From Trichuris trichiura (lineage: Eukaryota > Nematoda > Enoplea > Trichinellida > Trichuridae): 64,000 bases of DNA. The position numbers were made by a program, and so were the translations under genes. The notes under the pieces are model-generated. The model did no database searches. It worked only from the letters and a program-made list of their open reading frames with translations, and was not told where the DNA came from. This document shows, piece after piece, positions 1 to 34,881 of the stretch (position 1 is its first letter; each line of letters begins with the position of its first letter). The DNA lies in NCBI GenBank assembly GCA_037903355.1, contig JBAJFE010000014.1:6386001-6450000 (forward strand), read 5' to 3'.

Positions 1-145
1 AGCTGTACAATAGAATAAAACGCATACAGATGCTAATATATTCAGCCGAGCTACTTACACCCACGGTTCCCATATGTTGACCGCTCCCCTATGCTGACCA
101 GTTTTGCCCAGTCTGTAGAGTGGCCAACTCATGGAGGTTTTACTG
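1..145 (-). mobile_element. Terminal piece of a Tigger-like DNA transposon (runs off the left edge)
   Basis: On the minus strand the piece begins CAGTAAAACCTCCATGAGTT directly after a TA at 146-147. It then follows the same order as the Tigger end at 43768: CTGG..AAAACTGGTC, AACATATGGGAAC.GTGGGT, then GCTCGGCTGAATA.ATTAGCATCTG. CAGT..AACCTC is the hallmark Tigger/pogo terminus. Confidence 0.8.
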
Positions 146-368
146 TATATTGAAAACATAACTGGTATGTGCACTGGAAGCGAATTCCGGGAACCAGAAT
201 TCTGTTGGAATAAATTCACAACTGTTTGACTACAAACGTAATGCATTTAAAGTATTTCTGTTTTTCTTGTCTTCTTCGTAACAGACTTTCTGTAAATTTT
301 TTCAGTAAAACTTTTACGGTTTTTAACCCGTTTTCATCATATAACGTTTGTTGTTATAAACGTTGCTT

Positions 369-404
369 CCGGAGCTTTCGGGTCACTCCAAGACCCGTCT
401 TCAG
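369..404 (-). ncRNA. Hammerhead ribozyme motif
   Basis: Minus strand: CTGAAGA, one extra C, stem II GGGTC/GACCC with a short loop, GAAA, then GCTC and CGG. The catalytic-core bases are intact (position 7 is free to vary). Stem I pairs at only about two positions. Confidence 0.75.
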
Positions 405-1252
405 CGCTAGGCGCGTCCACTGCCAGGTCGCTCTTCATGGTTGCAAGCCCCTCCATCTAACCAGCTTCAGCCGAGACCGCAGCTTTCAGCTCTATCTTGA
501 GCCTTCGAGCTTTGGTCCAATCTCATCCTCAATCAGACGGTAGAGCGAACGGCCAACCGACCTACCGCAATAGCGACACAGCAACAATTGAGCGAGAACG
601 AGCAAACAAAAGATGCAAGTCCGTCTGTTTTAAACGAGACGGGTTGTAAACGTTCTTCCGTCCGACTGATCCATCTCTGTTCTTTCTCTGTGCTACGTCC
701 TTCGTTGTCCTCGCTTGTTTCTTTCTACTTTTCTTTTTTCTTTCTTTTAGCGCCTGTACGCATTTGGTTTTTTTCGTAACGGTTTGTTTGCAGAACACTT
801 TTATTACAACAAACATTGTGACAAAAACAGGCTAAAAACCGTAAAAGTTTTTCAAAAAAGATTAACAAGAAACCTGCTACGAAGAAGAAAAGAAAAATAA
901 AACAAAACGGGTAGGCGTGCTAAAAGAAAGAAAAAAAAAGAAGAAAGAAGCAAGCGGGGACAACGAAAGACGTAGAACAGTGAAAGATCAGTCAGAGGGA
1001 AGAGGAACGTTTAAATACTGTCTCGTTTAAAACGGTCGGGTATGCATCTTTCGTTCGCTCGTTGTCGCTCAACTGTTGCTGTGCCGCCGTCGCGGTAGGT
1101 CGGTTGGGCGCTCGTTCTACCGTCTGACTGACGAGGTGGGACGAAAGCTCAACAGCTCAAAAGAGAGGTGACAGCTGCGGTCCCAACTGAAATTGGTCGG
1201 ATGGAGGGGCAAGCAACCATTAAGAGCGACCCGGCGGTGGAGGCTCCTAGCG

Positions 1253-1288
1253 CTGAAGATGAGTCCCGGAAAGACCGGAGAGCTCCGC
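1253..1288 (+). ncRNA. Decayed hammerhead ribozyme motif
   Basis: Has CTGAAGA and the matching position within the inverted arm, but GAAA has become GGAG and stem II is broken. It is recognisable only as the partner of the copy at 369-404. Confidence 0.5.
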
Positions 1289-1370
1289 AAGCAACGTTCG
1301 TAAGAATAAACGTTATGTGATAAAAACCCTAAGTTTTTCAAAAAAGTCTTTCTGGGTTCAAACGGCAAGT

Positions 1371-3998
1371 TTCACACTGGGATCTCACTTTATTCTCCAT
1401 CTGTTGGGAATGGACCTGTCCAAAAATGACAGAACGTTGAAGACAATGATTATGAATACATAATCCACTGATATTTCTTTTTCATTCAGTTACTTTTTAC
1501 TTAGAGTTTTACTCACTGGTGACAACATTTACGATTCTACTGAATAGTTTCCTATTACAGCAGCACTGTTATTCCTGCTAAGCGAGCTGGTGAAATAGTA
1601 TTCTTCGGACTGCCGATATTGGAACAGTACGATAAGTGCCCTTGCAAACTATCCATACTATCTTATAGCTGAAAAACGAAAACGTTTTTTTAAAACCGTT
1701 TCTGCATTAAAGAACGTGATAAACAATTTTGCTGTTTTGGTACTAGCAGGTTCAGTGTGCAGTAAGAAAACACCGCGCCAGCAGGAAACCTGAAGCATCA
1801 GAAGTTTCTCATGGTTTTCACAAGTGGGGTTAGTCCATGTTCAGTATGCAGCTAAACTGTTCAACGTGTATAGCTAACTATTGCACTTTGCATCATAAAT
1901 CTAGCCATACGCAGCTCTAGAATAGAAGCATACATCCTCCAGCCCTAGAATACTAATCTTGGTGCCATGCAGGCTTGTACGACGGAAGAAGAATAGTGAA
2001 TACAAATTTCTATAAGGTGCAGTTGAATAAAGAAACTTTAGTAATAGTCAGCCACATTTTTGATTAATTAGAACACTGTAAATTCAAAGCATTATTTCCC
2101 CTGGCTTTGAGGCACCGATGATCCAGTTATTAGCAGAAATAACGATTATATTGTACGTTCTTAGTCCATGCATAAGATGAAGACAGCCGAAATCTATTGA
2201 TCAAATAACTTCAGGGTACTAAACAATTCTGATAAGGACCAAACGTTCGTCGTAAGAATAAGAAAAAACGTAATGTGGCCATACTTTCAGTTTATTATTA
2301 TTTAACACTGACAAATGGTAACAAATTTCAGTCGGCAACGGTGCAATCAAAGCAATTACATGGTGAAAGTCAATCAGCTACTAAGCTCTCAGGTTTTGGT
2401 CGTGCCATCAAAGTGGAAAGCAGCGCTGACACCGCAGAAGCACCAAGCATCAAACAAGCTCTTTCTCCTGACGTCATCATGCGCGGTAACGCTATGGATG
2501 ATTATATCAACCAGTTCGACTGAAGAGATGTTTACCTTCATCTACATATTCACTAAACAGACCGACTTGAGAGGTGAAAGAAAGAGAAAGTCCATCTGCA
2601 ATGAGTAATTTCTGCAATTACGTAGTTCCAGCGAATAAAATATTTTTCACTGCTGGCTCATCTTGGATAAAAATCCTAGCTTAGGGGTGGTTCCTCCTTC
2701 TCTACACAGCTCACTAAAATATCCCAACTTTACGAAACAATATGAAAATTGTAATCCAATCCATTAAGGAAAAAAGTGAACGCTTACAAAGCTGTTGATT
2801 TCTGCAATGCGAACATTAATTATCAGCCCGCGTGATTTCATCTGTCATCTGCACAACGAGCATTAATTCAGTTAACTATGCGTGCCTATTATTTCCACTT
2901 TGGGAAACGATGCATGGCTAGTAATATTCAGGAAGTAAAGGTGGATATAGTACTCCAATTTTACAGAACAAAGTCCGAAATAATAATATAATTATCTTTT
3001 ATGTGGTCATACAGTCACCTTATTGGTAACACATTAAAGAGCATCTAATAACCGGTAGGCCCGCAAAATATTAGGTATACTCTTAGTGAGTAATAGGATA
3101 AACTTTAAGCCGCTGGCAAAGCCTCATTTTTGAAAATATGTCTGCAGCTCCACAGTTCATTCCCGCGGACTTCCACGAGCTAAACTAGGTCTACTGAAAT
3201 TTGTTTCCTAGCATTCAGCCTCTACGTTTTTATTTCCTTTTTGTAACTTGACCCTATGTATTCATAGGAAACTACGTCAATACATTTTATATTTACATAC
3301 GATGCAGACAAGGGGACCAGGTAAGTCCAAGAAGCTTCGTTGCTTCGTGACAATAACAAATGTCATTATTATTGTCACAATTATAAAACGTGCTGATGCT
3401 AATATACTCCATACTTAATTTTTATACAGCGAACCACAGTAAACTGTATTTTTAAACGGTGAATTCCAATTTGAGCAAGCAGACCTGCAACCTGTGCATT
3501 CAGTAATTCACAACTTGCTGCCAAGAGCAATTGATGAGTGCAATTACCGGACGCCACTACTTAAGCAATCGATTTAACATAATTTAATTCACTTGGTCGT
3601 AAAGGAGAATCATTCATAAAATCGCACCTTGCTGCTAAAAGTAATCGAAGATTGTTATGCCTAAAACCAAGTTACGAAATCTGCCACCGTAACCATGACG
3701 AGAGCGATGTCAAGTGGGCTAGTAGGCAGCCGGACGTACTTTTACGACAAAAAGCAGCTTTCATCGAGATCTCGGTTACAAACACGCAAAGAATGTACAG
3801 CGAAGCATTTTGTGATGGCATTACCGGGACATTCGCCGGTGGAAAACTAGAATGTGTTCGCCAAAGACAACAATGTTCAATGAATACACATAAATTTGGC
3901 ACATATAGCCTGTCAAGAATACTGGAAAAGCAAGGCAGAGGATCAAGTATAACAAGAGTGCCTAACGGACAGTCTTCGGCAGTCCCTAGCTTCCAAGG
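1371..3998. other. Non-coding stretch downstream of the kinase gene
   Basis: AT-rich. 2240-2280 carries a CGTTCGTCGTAAGAATAAG...AACGTAATGTG segment resembling the right end of the preceding foldback. Small open frames at 2275-2608 lack any recognisable family or splice context. Presumably contains the kinase 3' UTR. Confidence 0.5.
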
Positions 3999-27165
<23,167 letters not shown>

Positions 27166-29829
27166 TGAAAAATCGTCACGCCTTCCTCCACTGCTTAAAG
27201 CCTAAAGCAAACCAATGAAAACACAGCTACCATCTACAAAATGATTCTTCGCTGGCAAGTGCAAACGCAGGTTGTCAAAAAAAGCCAAAAAACTAGACAA
27301 TCAAACCGCAATGCCAAACGTAATTCTGCTTTCGAGGTTTAAATGACCACCTACCATATATCATCAACAAACAATTTACAAATCACGCCGTTGACAAATT
27401 CAGCATTAGTTCACGTCTACAGGGAAACTGCAGTTCTCTGAAGGAAGTTTCAACGAAGTTACAAAATCGCTCAGAGCTTCGGATCACATAAATTCAACGA
27501 TAACGAATTTGAAAGACATAAGAACTAGTTCTAGACAAAAACACAACAGCTTATTCTCTGAGCGGGTCGCACGGCTACACTTCTCCGTAAACAACTCCAG
27601 TTAAGCAAATGCGCCAACAGTCATGCCGATTGGTGCTACAGTACAGCAAGAATAAACAGCAGGTTGATTCAGTCTAGGATTGTGCACACGTCAAATGATC
27701 TTCTAGGAAACTCGTTCGCTTGTCGAATAAATGGATCATTGGAAGAACACATTTGCTCATTTTGGAGGTAAATTTATTCAAAATGTTTTTAGATTACAGT
27801 GTATTAATATAAGTCTTGCAATTACTTATGAGAGCGAACAAGTGATTGATAATAAGCCGACTGATTTGTCTTGACTTACTTGCACGCTTGCGATGCGAAC
27901 GAAAGAGACTCGAAAGCTCCATATTCTCCTAACCAACAAACAGCATCGACTGGCTGAACCGGAAAAGAATGTTGATCAAGACATATGACGTACATCTATC
28001 TGACAATGTGAAATGTTTTTTGATCATAATCAATTCATAATACGCTTAACTTGCTCGTACAACCAGCACGAAAGCGTACTTAGTAATGCCTGCATATCAT
28101 TTTTCGTGCTATACATCACAATCTATGCAAATCAGGAGGGTTATCGTTCTGTTACTTGCTCGTAATAGTGTAGGATCTATTCTTCTCAGACTGCGTTTTT
28201 ATAGTACCGTCGTAAGTGCCGACATCATATAATAACACTCAAACGCCATAAAATTGCCAGTGAATTGGTTTACACGTGCACCTTTACTCATGGCAGTCCA
28301 TGCTTTAGACGATTTTCAAGTTTCAACAATGCACAACATGAATCCTCGCGTAAGAAAAGCGTTCTCTTTGGACAGAGTTCTGAAACTTCATTCGTTGTAA
28401 AAAGTCTGTCACTAACTGCGTGTTTTAACGGCTAAAGCAAACAAAGCTTCCGGAATAACATGTATTCTGTCATCTGTGTGAAAGAGCATGCGAACGCTAC
28501 GTGCAGGCGACTGATAGATCCAGTTAAAGATTCGAAGGTTTCGGTTTCAGCGGTCATCCGTGAATAACCTTTCACGCAATATGGCGTAATCTTGGTTAAA
28601 ACCTTTCGCGTTTTATTCACGGTAGGCTAGAACTTCGTTACATTTACAGATGCAACCGTTGAACTTTTACGAAATTTTTCCTGACGAAACTTTTTGGGCA
28701 CAGCTTGTTCCAATATCTTCATCAACCAGAATTACTTTATCTGGTAAAAAGACTTAACACATACGAAAAACTCGCCTGATGCTGTTTTTGTGCAATCTGG
28801 TATTGTGGTATATGTGATGTAGGCAATTTCCACTACAGAAAGAACCTGCATGTCAGCGCTTTACGGTAGGTGTTTGGTCGCGCACACTATACTGTCAGCG
28901 AGCTCTCAGAGAATAAAAGGTTTCATCGCGCAGGATGTTAGGGCGGACATAATAGTGTACACAGGCGTCAATTGAGAATAACGGTAACGAGGAAGAACTA
29001 CAACTATAGCTTCCTTTACTGCTCACGTCGAGAAGTGCAAAAAGGGCGAGCAGCCAACGAAAAGACGATGGATGCAAGTGCGAGAAGCCAGGTAGCGAAA
29101 TAACCTTTCACAGGATTGGCGGCGTGCTAAATGCGAATAACCTTGATACGCAAAACTGATGTATCTCTATGGGCGTACTGGTTTGCGTTCTTCAACATTA
29201 AAACTTTCTTAGCTGTATCAGTTATTACAGGTAAAGACTTTCAGCGAATGATCAGTTTATTCGCATGAGAGAAAAAGATACATGTCCAAATATTCTATTA
29301 TCCAAACTGCCTTTGCAACAGTTACCTCAAATAATCGAACTTTCTAGTGCATCCTGTCCATGCTGACTAAGTAGAAATGGTTTTTCAAAATTGAACTCAT
29401 TCGATAGGAAATTTCTATTCAGATGTACCTTACATATAAGTTCCCCAGAGAGAATATAAGCAATCACGTCGCTCGAGGAAGACGACAAGACAGATTAAAA
29501 ACATGAGCTAAGCAATCCATGAGTGCCACGAAGCAATGCCTTTTATCGGCAGAATTCGGACAGCTGCTACGCAAAATTTGTCAAAAATTTCGGGTTCTGT
29601 CCGGGATGCGGCCGCAAATATACAGCAGTCCAGAAAGGTAAATAAAAACGCACGTTCGTCATACTATAGGTAAAGAAATTGCCCGCTGAATTACTGCAGT
29701 TTAGAGAGTCAAACAAGCAGTTGCAGGTTTGTCCTACTGTAAGTTAAAAACGTCGCGACTAATACAGTGAAAAGCAAAATTAACACGTCTTTCTCGCCGA
29801 GCGGCCAGTTTCGTTTATGTAAACGTTGC
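27166..29829. other. Non-coding stretch upstream of the kinase gene
   Basis: No open frame with family signatures, no RNA gene and no terminal repeats seen. Presumably includes the kinase promoter and 5' UTR, which cannot be placed from sequence alone. Confidence 0.5.
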
Positions 29830-29859
29830 TGGTAATGCTAGGAGCACTTGCAAGAGTTC

Positions 29860-29978
29860 AAGCTTTAAAGCAAGGAGTTTAAACTTTAAAGCGAGAAGTT
29901 TAAAGTGAAAATGTGATGCTCAGGTTTCAAGAGTTTAAGGTGAGCACTTTAAACTCGGAAGTTTCAACTTTAAGGTTA
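29860..29978. repeat. Left remnant of an ~80-bp tandem repeat tract
   Basis: Contains AGTTTAAAGTGAAAATGTGATGCTCAGG-type text (29893-29920) and repeated AGTTTAAA/CTTTAAAC blocks in both orientations. The same unit resumes at 41665 beyond the retrotransposon, so the BEL element landed inside this tract. Confidence 0.75.
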
Positions 29979-30196
29979 AATCGTCACTTATAAAACGATT
30001 GGAGTAAATAAGTTTACTATCGGTCGGAATACAACTATCGGAAGGTCGGATATGAAGGCGTAAGGTTTCTAACGGGTTTGGTGGTTGAACAAGAAACGTA
30101 CATGGATTTTTCCCGTTTCTATTTGCCCATACAACGAGTCAAAAAGTGAAAAAACTTTAATATCATTCAAAGGCACAAAACCAAACAAACGTCTGG

Positions 30197-30230
30197 CGAA
30201 GCTTTCGGCTCAATCTTGAGCCGCCATCAG
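30197..30230 (-). ncRNA. Hammerhead ribozyme motif (core mutated)
   Basis: Minus strand: CTGATGG (core A9 changed to G), stem II GGCTCA/TGAGCC, GAAA, GCTT, CGCC. Inverted partner of the motif at 30477. Confidence 0.75.
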
Positions 30231-30476
30231 CGCTCGCAGGAGTTGCCCTCCCACCGAGTTTTTCCTCAGGAGTTGCTCCTCCACCTTTCCGAGTCGTGTG
30301 CGTGCCTGTCTGTCCGCCGAGGACAGCCTCTAAGGAATTTGCTCCGAAGCTGATCCAGCCGTGTGTGTATATCCTCGACAGATCAAGGTTCGACTAGACA
30401 GGCACGCACACGACTCAGAAAGGTGGAGGAGCAACTCCTGAGGAAAAACTCGGTGGGAGGGCAACTCCTGCGTGCG

Positions 30477-30510
30477 CTGATGACGGCTCAAGATTGAGCC
30501 GAAAGCTTCG
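30477..30510 (+). ncRNA. Hammerhead ribozyme motif
   Basis: CTGATGA, extra C, stem II GGCTCA/TGAGCC, GAAA, GCTT, then CGC, which pairs with the GCG just before the core (stem I). Predicted cleavage is after the second T of GCTT. Confidence 0.88.
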
Positions 30511-30813
30511 CCAGACGTTTGTTTGGTTTTATGCCTTTGAACGACATTAAAGTTTTTTCACTTTTTGACTCGTTTTATGGGCAAATAGAAACGGGAAAAA
30601 TCCATGTACGTTTCTTGTTTATCGGAAGGTCAGAAAAACAACCCAACTGCTCGGAAAGTCAAAATCGGAGAGTCGGAAAGCAGGTCAACAGCAGGGAGTC
30701 TTCTGGTCATCCAATCATCAGTCAGGCCAGCATGTCTCTTCCTTACCCAGAAAGGTTCACTCGCAGGTTCACTTCGAGCGTGAATCACGCGACATGCCCC
30801 CTTCCGTCCGACG

Positions 30814-33800
30814 TTACGGAGGACTCAAGATTAGAGGCAACAGCTTGCGGGCAGTCCTCTTCTTCGTTCCTCGTGCGGTCTGGACATCCACCACGCGCAC
30901 TATTCCATCAGTTCCAGGATAAGTCTTCGTTATCCGACCCAATGGCCACTGTCCGCGTGGCGTGTCTTGATCAATTATCAGAACAATATCATTTTCTCTA
31001 AATGAGTAAGTAGATTTTTTCTCTCGCGGTCTAAGAATTAGCGTCGGGACATATTCTTGCATTCATTTTCGCCAAAATCGATCTAAGACCGCTTGTGCGA
31101 GACGTCACTGTTTCTTGGACTTCAGATCCTGCTGTGTAATCACGTCTAATGGCACATTGCCATGCGGTCGGCCAAGAAGAAAGTGGTTTGAGGTCAGGGT
31201 GTCACCATCCTCAGGTTCGTCCCTGACCCGGGTCAATGGTCTGCTGTTCAGCATATTCTCAGTCTCCACAACCACTGTATGCAGTACCTCATCCTTTATA
31301 CGTTGTCTGTGTAAAGTAGTTTGCATAGCTAGCTTGGCAGAGCGAATTAAGCGCTCCAAGCACCACCAAAGTGCGGTGCTGCCAGTGGATTGAAATGCCA
31401 TTTAATTCGGTTCGCAGCCATGTGGTTGGTTATGGGATTCACATCAAGGCGTAAGTTACCTCCGATTAGTGCTCGATGTCCCGCAATAAAGTTCTTACCA
31501 TTGTCGGAGTAGCATTCTACCGGTGTTCCACGGCGTGACGTGAAGCGACGAAACGCATTAAGGAATGAATTCACGTCCATTGAGTGACATACCTCAAGAT
31601 GAACCGCCCGGCTAGCCAGACACGTGAAAATGGTCACCCATCGCTTTTCCTGTGACCGTGGAACAGACACAAAAATGGAGCCAAAACAGTCTAAGCCCAC
31701 GTGAGTGAAAAGCATCGGTGGGCGATTCACACGGCACTCTAACAATGGAGCCATGGGTACCGTAGGTGCTTGACTTCGATACCTTCGGCAAATTACGCAT
31801 TGACCAATAACTCGTCGGACCGCCTGGCGGCCGTCTATTATCCATGCAGTACCACGGGTGAGGAGCAACGTTGTTTCTATACCGGCATGCAAGTGGTGTT
31901 CATGTGTTCCTCTAATGAATAACGTGGCTAGAGCATGTTTTGATGGTAGGATCGGTGGGTGGCGTGCGTCAAATGTAAGGTTTGCTCGTTCTAAGCGACC
32001 TCCTACTCTTATGAGGCCTTCGGAATCGACGAAAGGCTTTAAACGGAATAATCGAGATGAAGTCAGAACCCCATCACCGCTTTGCAAACGTTGTTGTTCT
32101 TCACTGAAGCACGATTCTTGAACTGCTCTAACGCACCGTTTCCAAGCCCAGTTTCTGGAGGACGCCGTGGGGTAGAATTCGATTCCCGCTTCTTTACGGC
32201 ATCGCCTTATGAACATGTCGATGTACATCATAATTCGCAACAATCGGTCGTAACGAGAGCATCGATATATTAAGGAAAGTACAGCACTCTCCAAAGGTTC
32301 GAAGATTGTGCGAGTCACGACTACTTCTTCCAGGACTTCACTGGTTGCGGATAAATGGCACCTACCCTTGGGCCAGCAATGAGCATCCAAAAGCAGGAAT
32401 GACGGGCCATCGATCCATCGATTTTTTACCGTGAATGATGCAACGTTGAGACCTCGAGAGAGGTCGTCAGCAGGGTTCTCACAGCTCAGAACATGGCGCC
32501 ACTGGCTAGCGTCGAAACCGTCCAGGATCTCAGTGATTCTGTTCTCTACAAAGGCAGAGAACCGTTTGCTTGTCGGTTTGATCCAACATAAGACAACGCT
32601 AGAATCTGTCCAGAAAGTGACTTCATCAGGCGATACGCTCAGTTCATGGGTCAAGATGCGCGCTAATCGTGCAGCTGTCAAAGCTGCTGACAACTCCAAA
32701 CGCGAAGTTGAAAGGCGTCGTATCGGAGCTACGCGAGCCTTAGCCATGGCTAGTGTGACGTACACTTGACCACTGTCGTCTGAGCATCGAACATATCCAA
32801 CTGCCCAGTACGCTTTATCAGAGGCATCCGAAAATAAACGGATAGACGACATTTGTCCTTTCAGCCGCAAACAACATGGAAAGCAAATGCCTTCGACGTT
32901 GCGTAGGTCTTCTGCCCAACGCTGCCAGCGTGCGACAAAATGCTCGTCAGGAGCGTCATCCCAGCCATGGTCAGTTCGCCATAAGTCTTGCAAAATAATG
33001 CGCCCACAAATCGACACTCTTGACAGAAGGCCCAGCGGGTCGAACAATTGTGCCGTCAGGCTTAGCATTTTCCGTTTCGTCGGTTTCCATGTACGTTCCT
33101 TCGGAAAGTCAAATTGGAAAGTGTCTGACTCGCAGTCCCACTTCATTCCCAATGCCGTTTCTGTGGGTAATCGTTCTTGGAACATTCGCACTTGCGGGTT
33201 TCTGAGTTGCTCTTCGTCAATGTTATCGAGTAGAACTCTTGAGGTGCTAGCCCACTTTCTCAGGTGAAACCCAGCGCTTGCTAGCATACCTTTCATCATT
33301 AAACTCACATGCATCGCTTCAGAATCGCTGTCAAATGAATCTAACCAATTGTCAACGTACATGTTTGACATCACTCTGTCGGCTAGTCCAGGGTGCTGCA
33401 GTTTGCGATCTAGAGCGGCTTGACGGACTGCAAACATGCAGACACTCGGCGATGAAGTCGCTCCAAAGACATGAACAAACATTTCGTACGTCTCAGGCGG
33501 AAGATTAGTTCCAGGTTCTCGCCACAGAAACCGTAGAGCAGACCGATCCTTTGGCGTCACTAAAACTTGATGATACATTCGCTGTATGTCAGCTGATACG
33601 GGAACAGGATTTCGTCGAAATCGTAGTAGCACGCCAACTAAGTTCGTTAAATAGTCTGGCCCTTTCAAAAGGCAATCGTTAAGCGACAAGCCAGCGTGTC
33701 GCGCAGAGGCATCAAAAACGATGCGGTAGTTTCCCGGTTTCCATGGGTGCTCAACCGCATGATGCGGAAGATACCATGTCCGTCCAGGCGGCCCATCCAA

Positions 33801-34611
33801 CTCTTTGTGTGACAGCTTTCCTGCGTGGCCTTCCTCAACGTACTGCCGAATTGTGGGGCTGTGAAAAGCTGCCACTGTCGCACTTCGGAGGAGTCGCCGT
33901 TCTGTTGCGAAAAGTCGTTTCAAGGCTGCTTGCCGATTGTCTGGCAAAATGACGTCCGCAGATTTCCATGGCAAGCCTATCTCATACCTTGTCCCATTGA
34001 ACTGAATGGTGTTTTCCATCGTTTTCAAGGCGATCCGTTCCTCGGCAGTTACTTTGACTTTAGTCGTCTGAGCCTTCAGAGGGTCTACTTCTAAGAATTG
34101 ATTCAAGAGCTTTCTCCAGTGTTCGTCATGCTGCACACATGCATGTCGGCGGATCCAAGTAGCTTGATTTGACACGGCTGCACAAAATGTCGCGTTCAGA
34201 ACCCGTCCAACGACTGTCCAACCGAAGGACGTTAGTAGCCCAACTGGGGCATTTCGCTCGTGACTGTCGCATCTCATGTCGTAGTGCCTATGTGCCAACG
34301 GCACGTCCATGCCTATTAAAACCTCAATGCGCCCCAACGGGACACGGGGAAATGGCAGATCTTTCAAATGCTGCCATTTCGCCTTGACCTCTGAGAAATG
34401 AGCTACCCTAGCGCTGAGGTCTAAGCGTGGGACCGCTATAGCTTGATCGACCTGAAATCTAGCCAGTCCATCCACTGATGACAACTCACAGGGTAGTTCC
34501 ATAACTTGAAGGTTTTGTTCACCACTCACTGTACGAATTAGAAGCTGTCGCTCATTACCTGTTGCTTGAAGTCGGTCAGCAAGGTTGCGATCCATGCTGT
34601 GTTTCTCAAGC
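30814..34611 (-). pseudogene. BEL/Pao pol: rest of protease, RT, RNase H, integrase (frame-broken)
   Basis: The long frame 34679-31347 enters from hAT terminal sequence and continues at MDRNLADRL. It carries DUF1758-type protease remainder, Pao-type reverse transcriptase (polymerase motif MYVDNWLDS, with Asn where most RTs have a second Asp), RNase H (LFSDASDKAYWAVGY, FWTDSSVVL), the integrase zinc site (HHLHAG...CVICRR), and core Asp residues at HVGLDCFG and CYSDNGKNF. One base is missing near 31370, exactly where the catalytic Glu segment would lie, and the frame continues as 31401-31105. The C-terminal DUF5641-like tail is at 31062-30814. It is also cut off from gag, so it is non-functional as it stands. 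Confidence 0.9.
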
Positions 34612-34881
34612 TTGGGCCCCCCTGAGAACGCTTCCGAGCGTCCGGGCCCCCTATTCTGATTGGCCAACTTCGAGCGCATTGATTGGCAAATTTCAACGCA
34701 CTGATTGGCTGAAATGGTTGCAACGCTAGAAGGTCAACTACAGCTGTACAAATTTATTTCTGCAAACTGTTTTTCGAGTAAGTAAAGAAGAGCTGCTTGG
34801 CTCGCACATATGCAATCGAACTAGCCTGTGCTATGTTGGGCTCGATCGAGGTAACTAGCAGACGCAGATCGCTGCGTCTGA

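Larger units (their letters stand above)
229..1370. mobile_element. Large compound foldback with hammerhead motifs
   Basis: Long imperfect inverted repeat centred near 810. The segment from CCGGAGCTTTCGGGTC (369) to CGTTGTCC (about 710) is repeated inverted at about 960-1290. A second inverted pair lies inside and outside it: 245-350, 790-890 and 1295-1355 share CGTAAAAGTTTTTC-like arms. A good hammerhead lies at 369-404 on the minus strand and a decayed one at 1253-1288 on the plus strand. No protein is encoded. The ends are approximate. Confidence 0.7.
30048..30619. mobile_element. Hammerhead foldback element in a BEL LTR, 572 bp, 12-nt target duplication
   Basis: The duplication TATCGGAAGGTC lies on both sides. 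A left-only tail (about 40 nt, 30048-30087) precedes inverted arms starting AACAAGAAACGTACATGG. The arms run to the centre at about 30320-30375. The right arm carries an intact hammerhead (30477-30510, plus); the left arm carries its partner (30197-30230, minus) with one core change. Confidence 0.88.
29979..30795 (-). repeat. BEL/Pao 3' LTR, split by a foldback at 30048-30619
   Basis: 29979-30047 and 30620-30795 together match the LTR at 41431-41664. The interruption is flanked by TATCGGAAGGTC on both sides (30036-30047 and 30620-30631), while the uninterrupted LTR has this sequence only once (ACTATCGAAAGGTC). Confidence 0.85.

Noticed and set aside
2275..2608. Overlapping 82- and 97-codon plus-strand frames
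   Set aside because: Unusual composition but no known domain, no splice signals and no homologue that I recognise.
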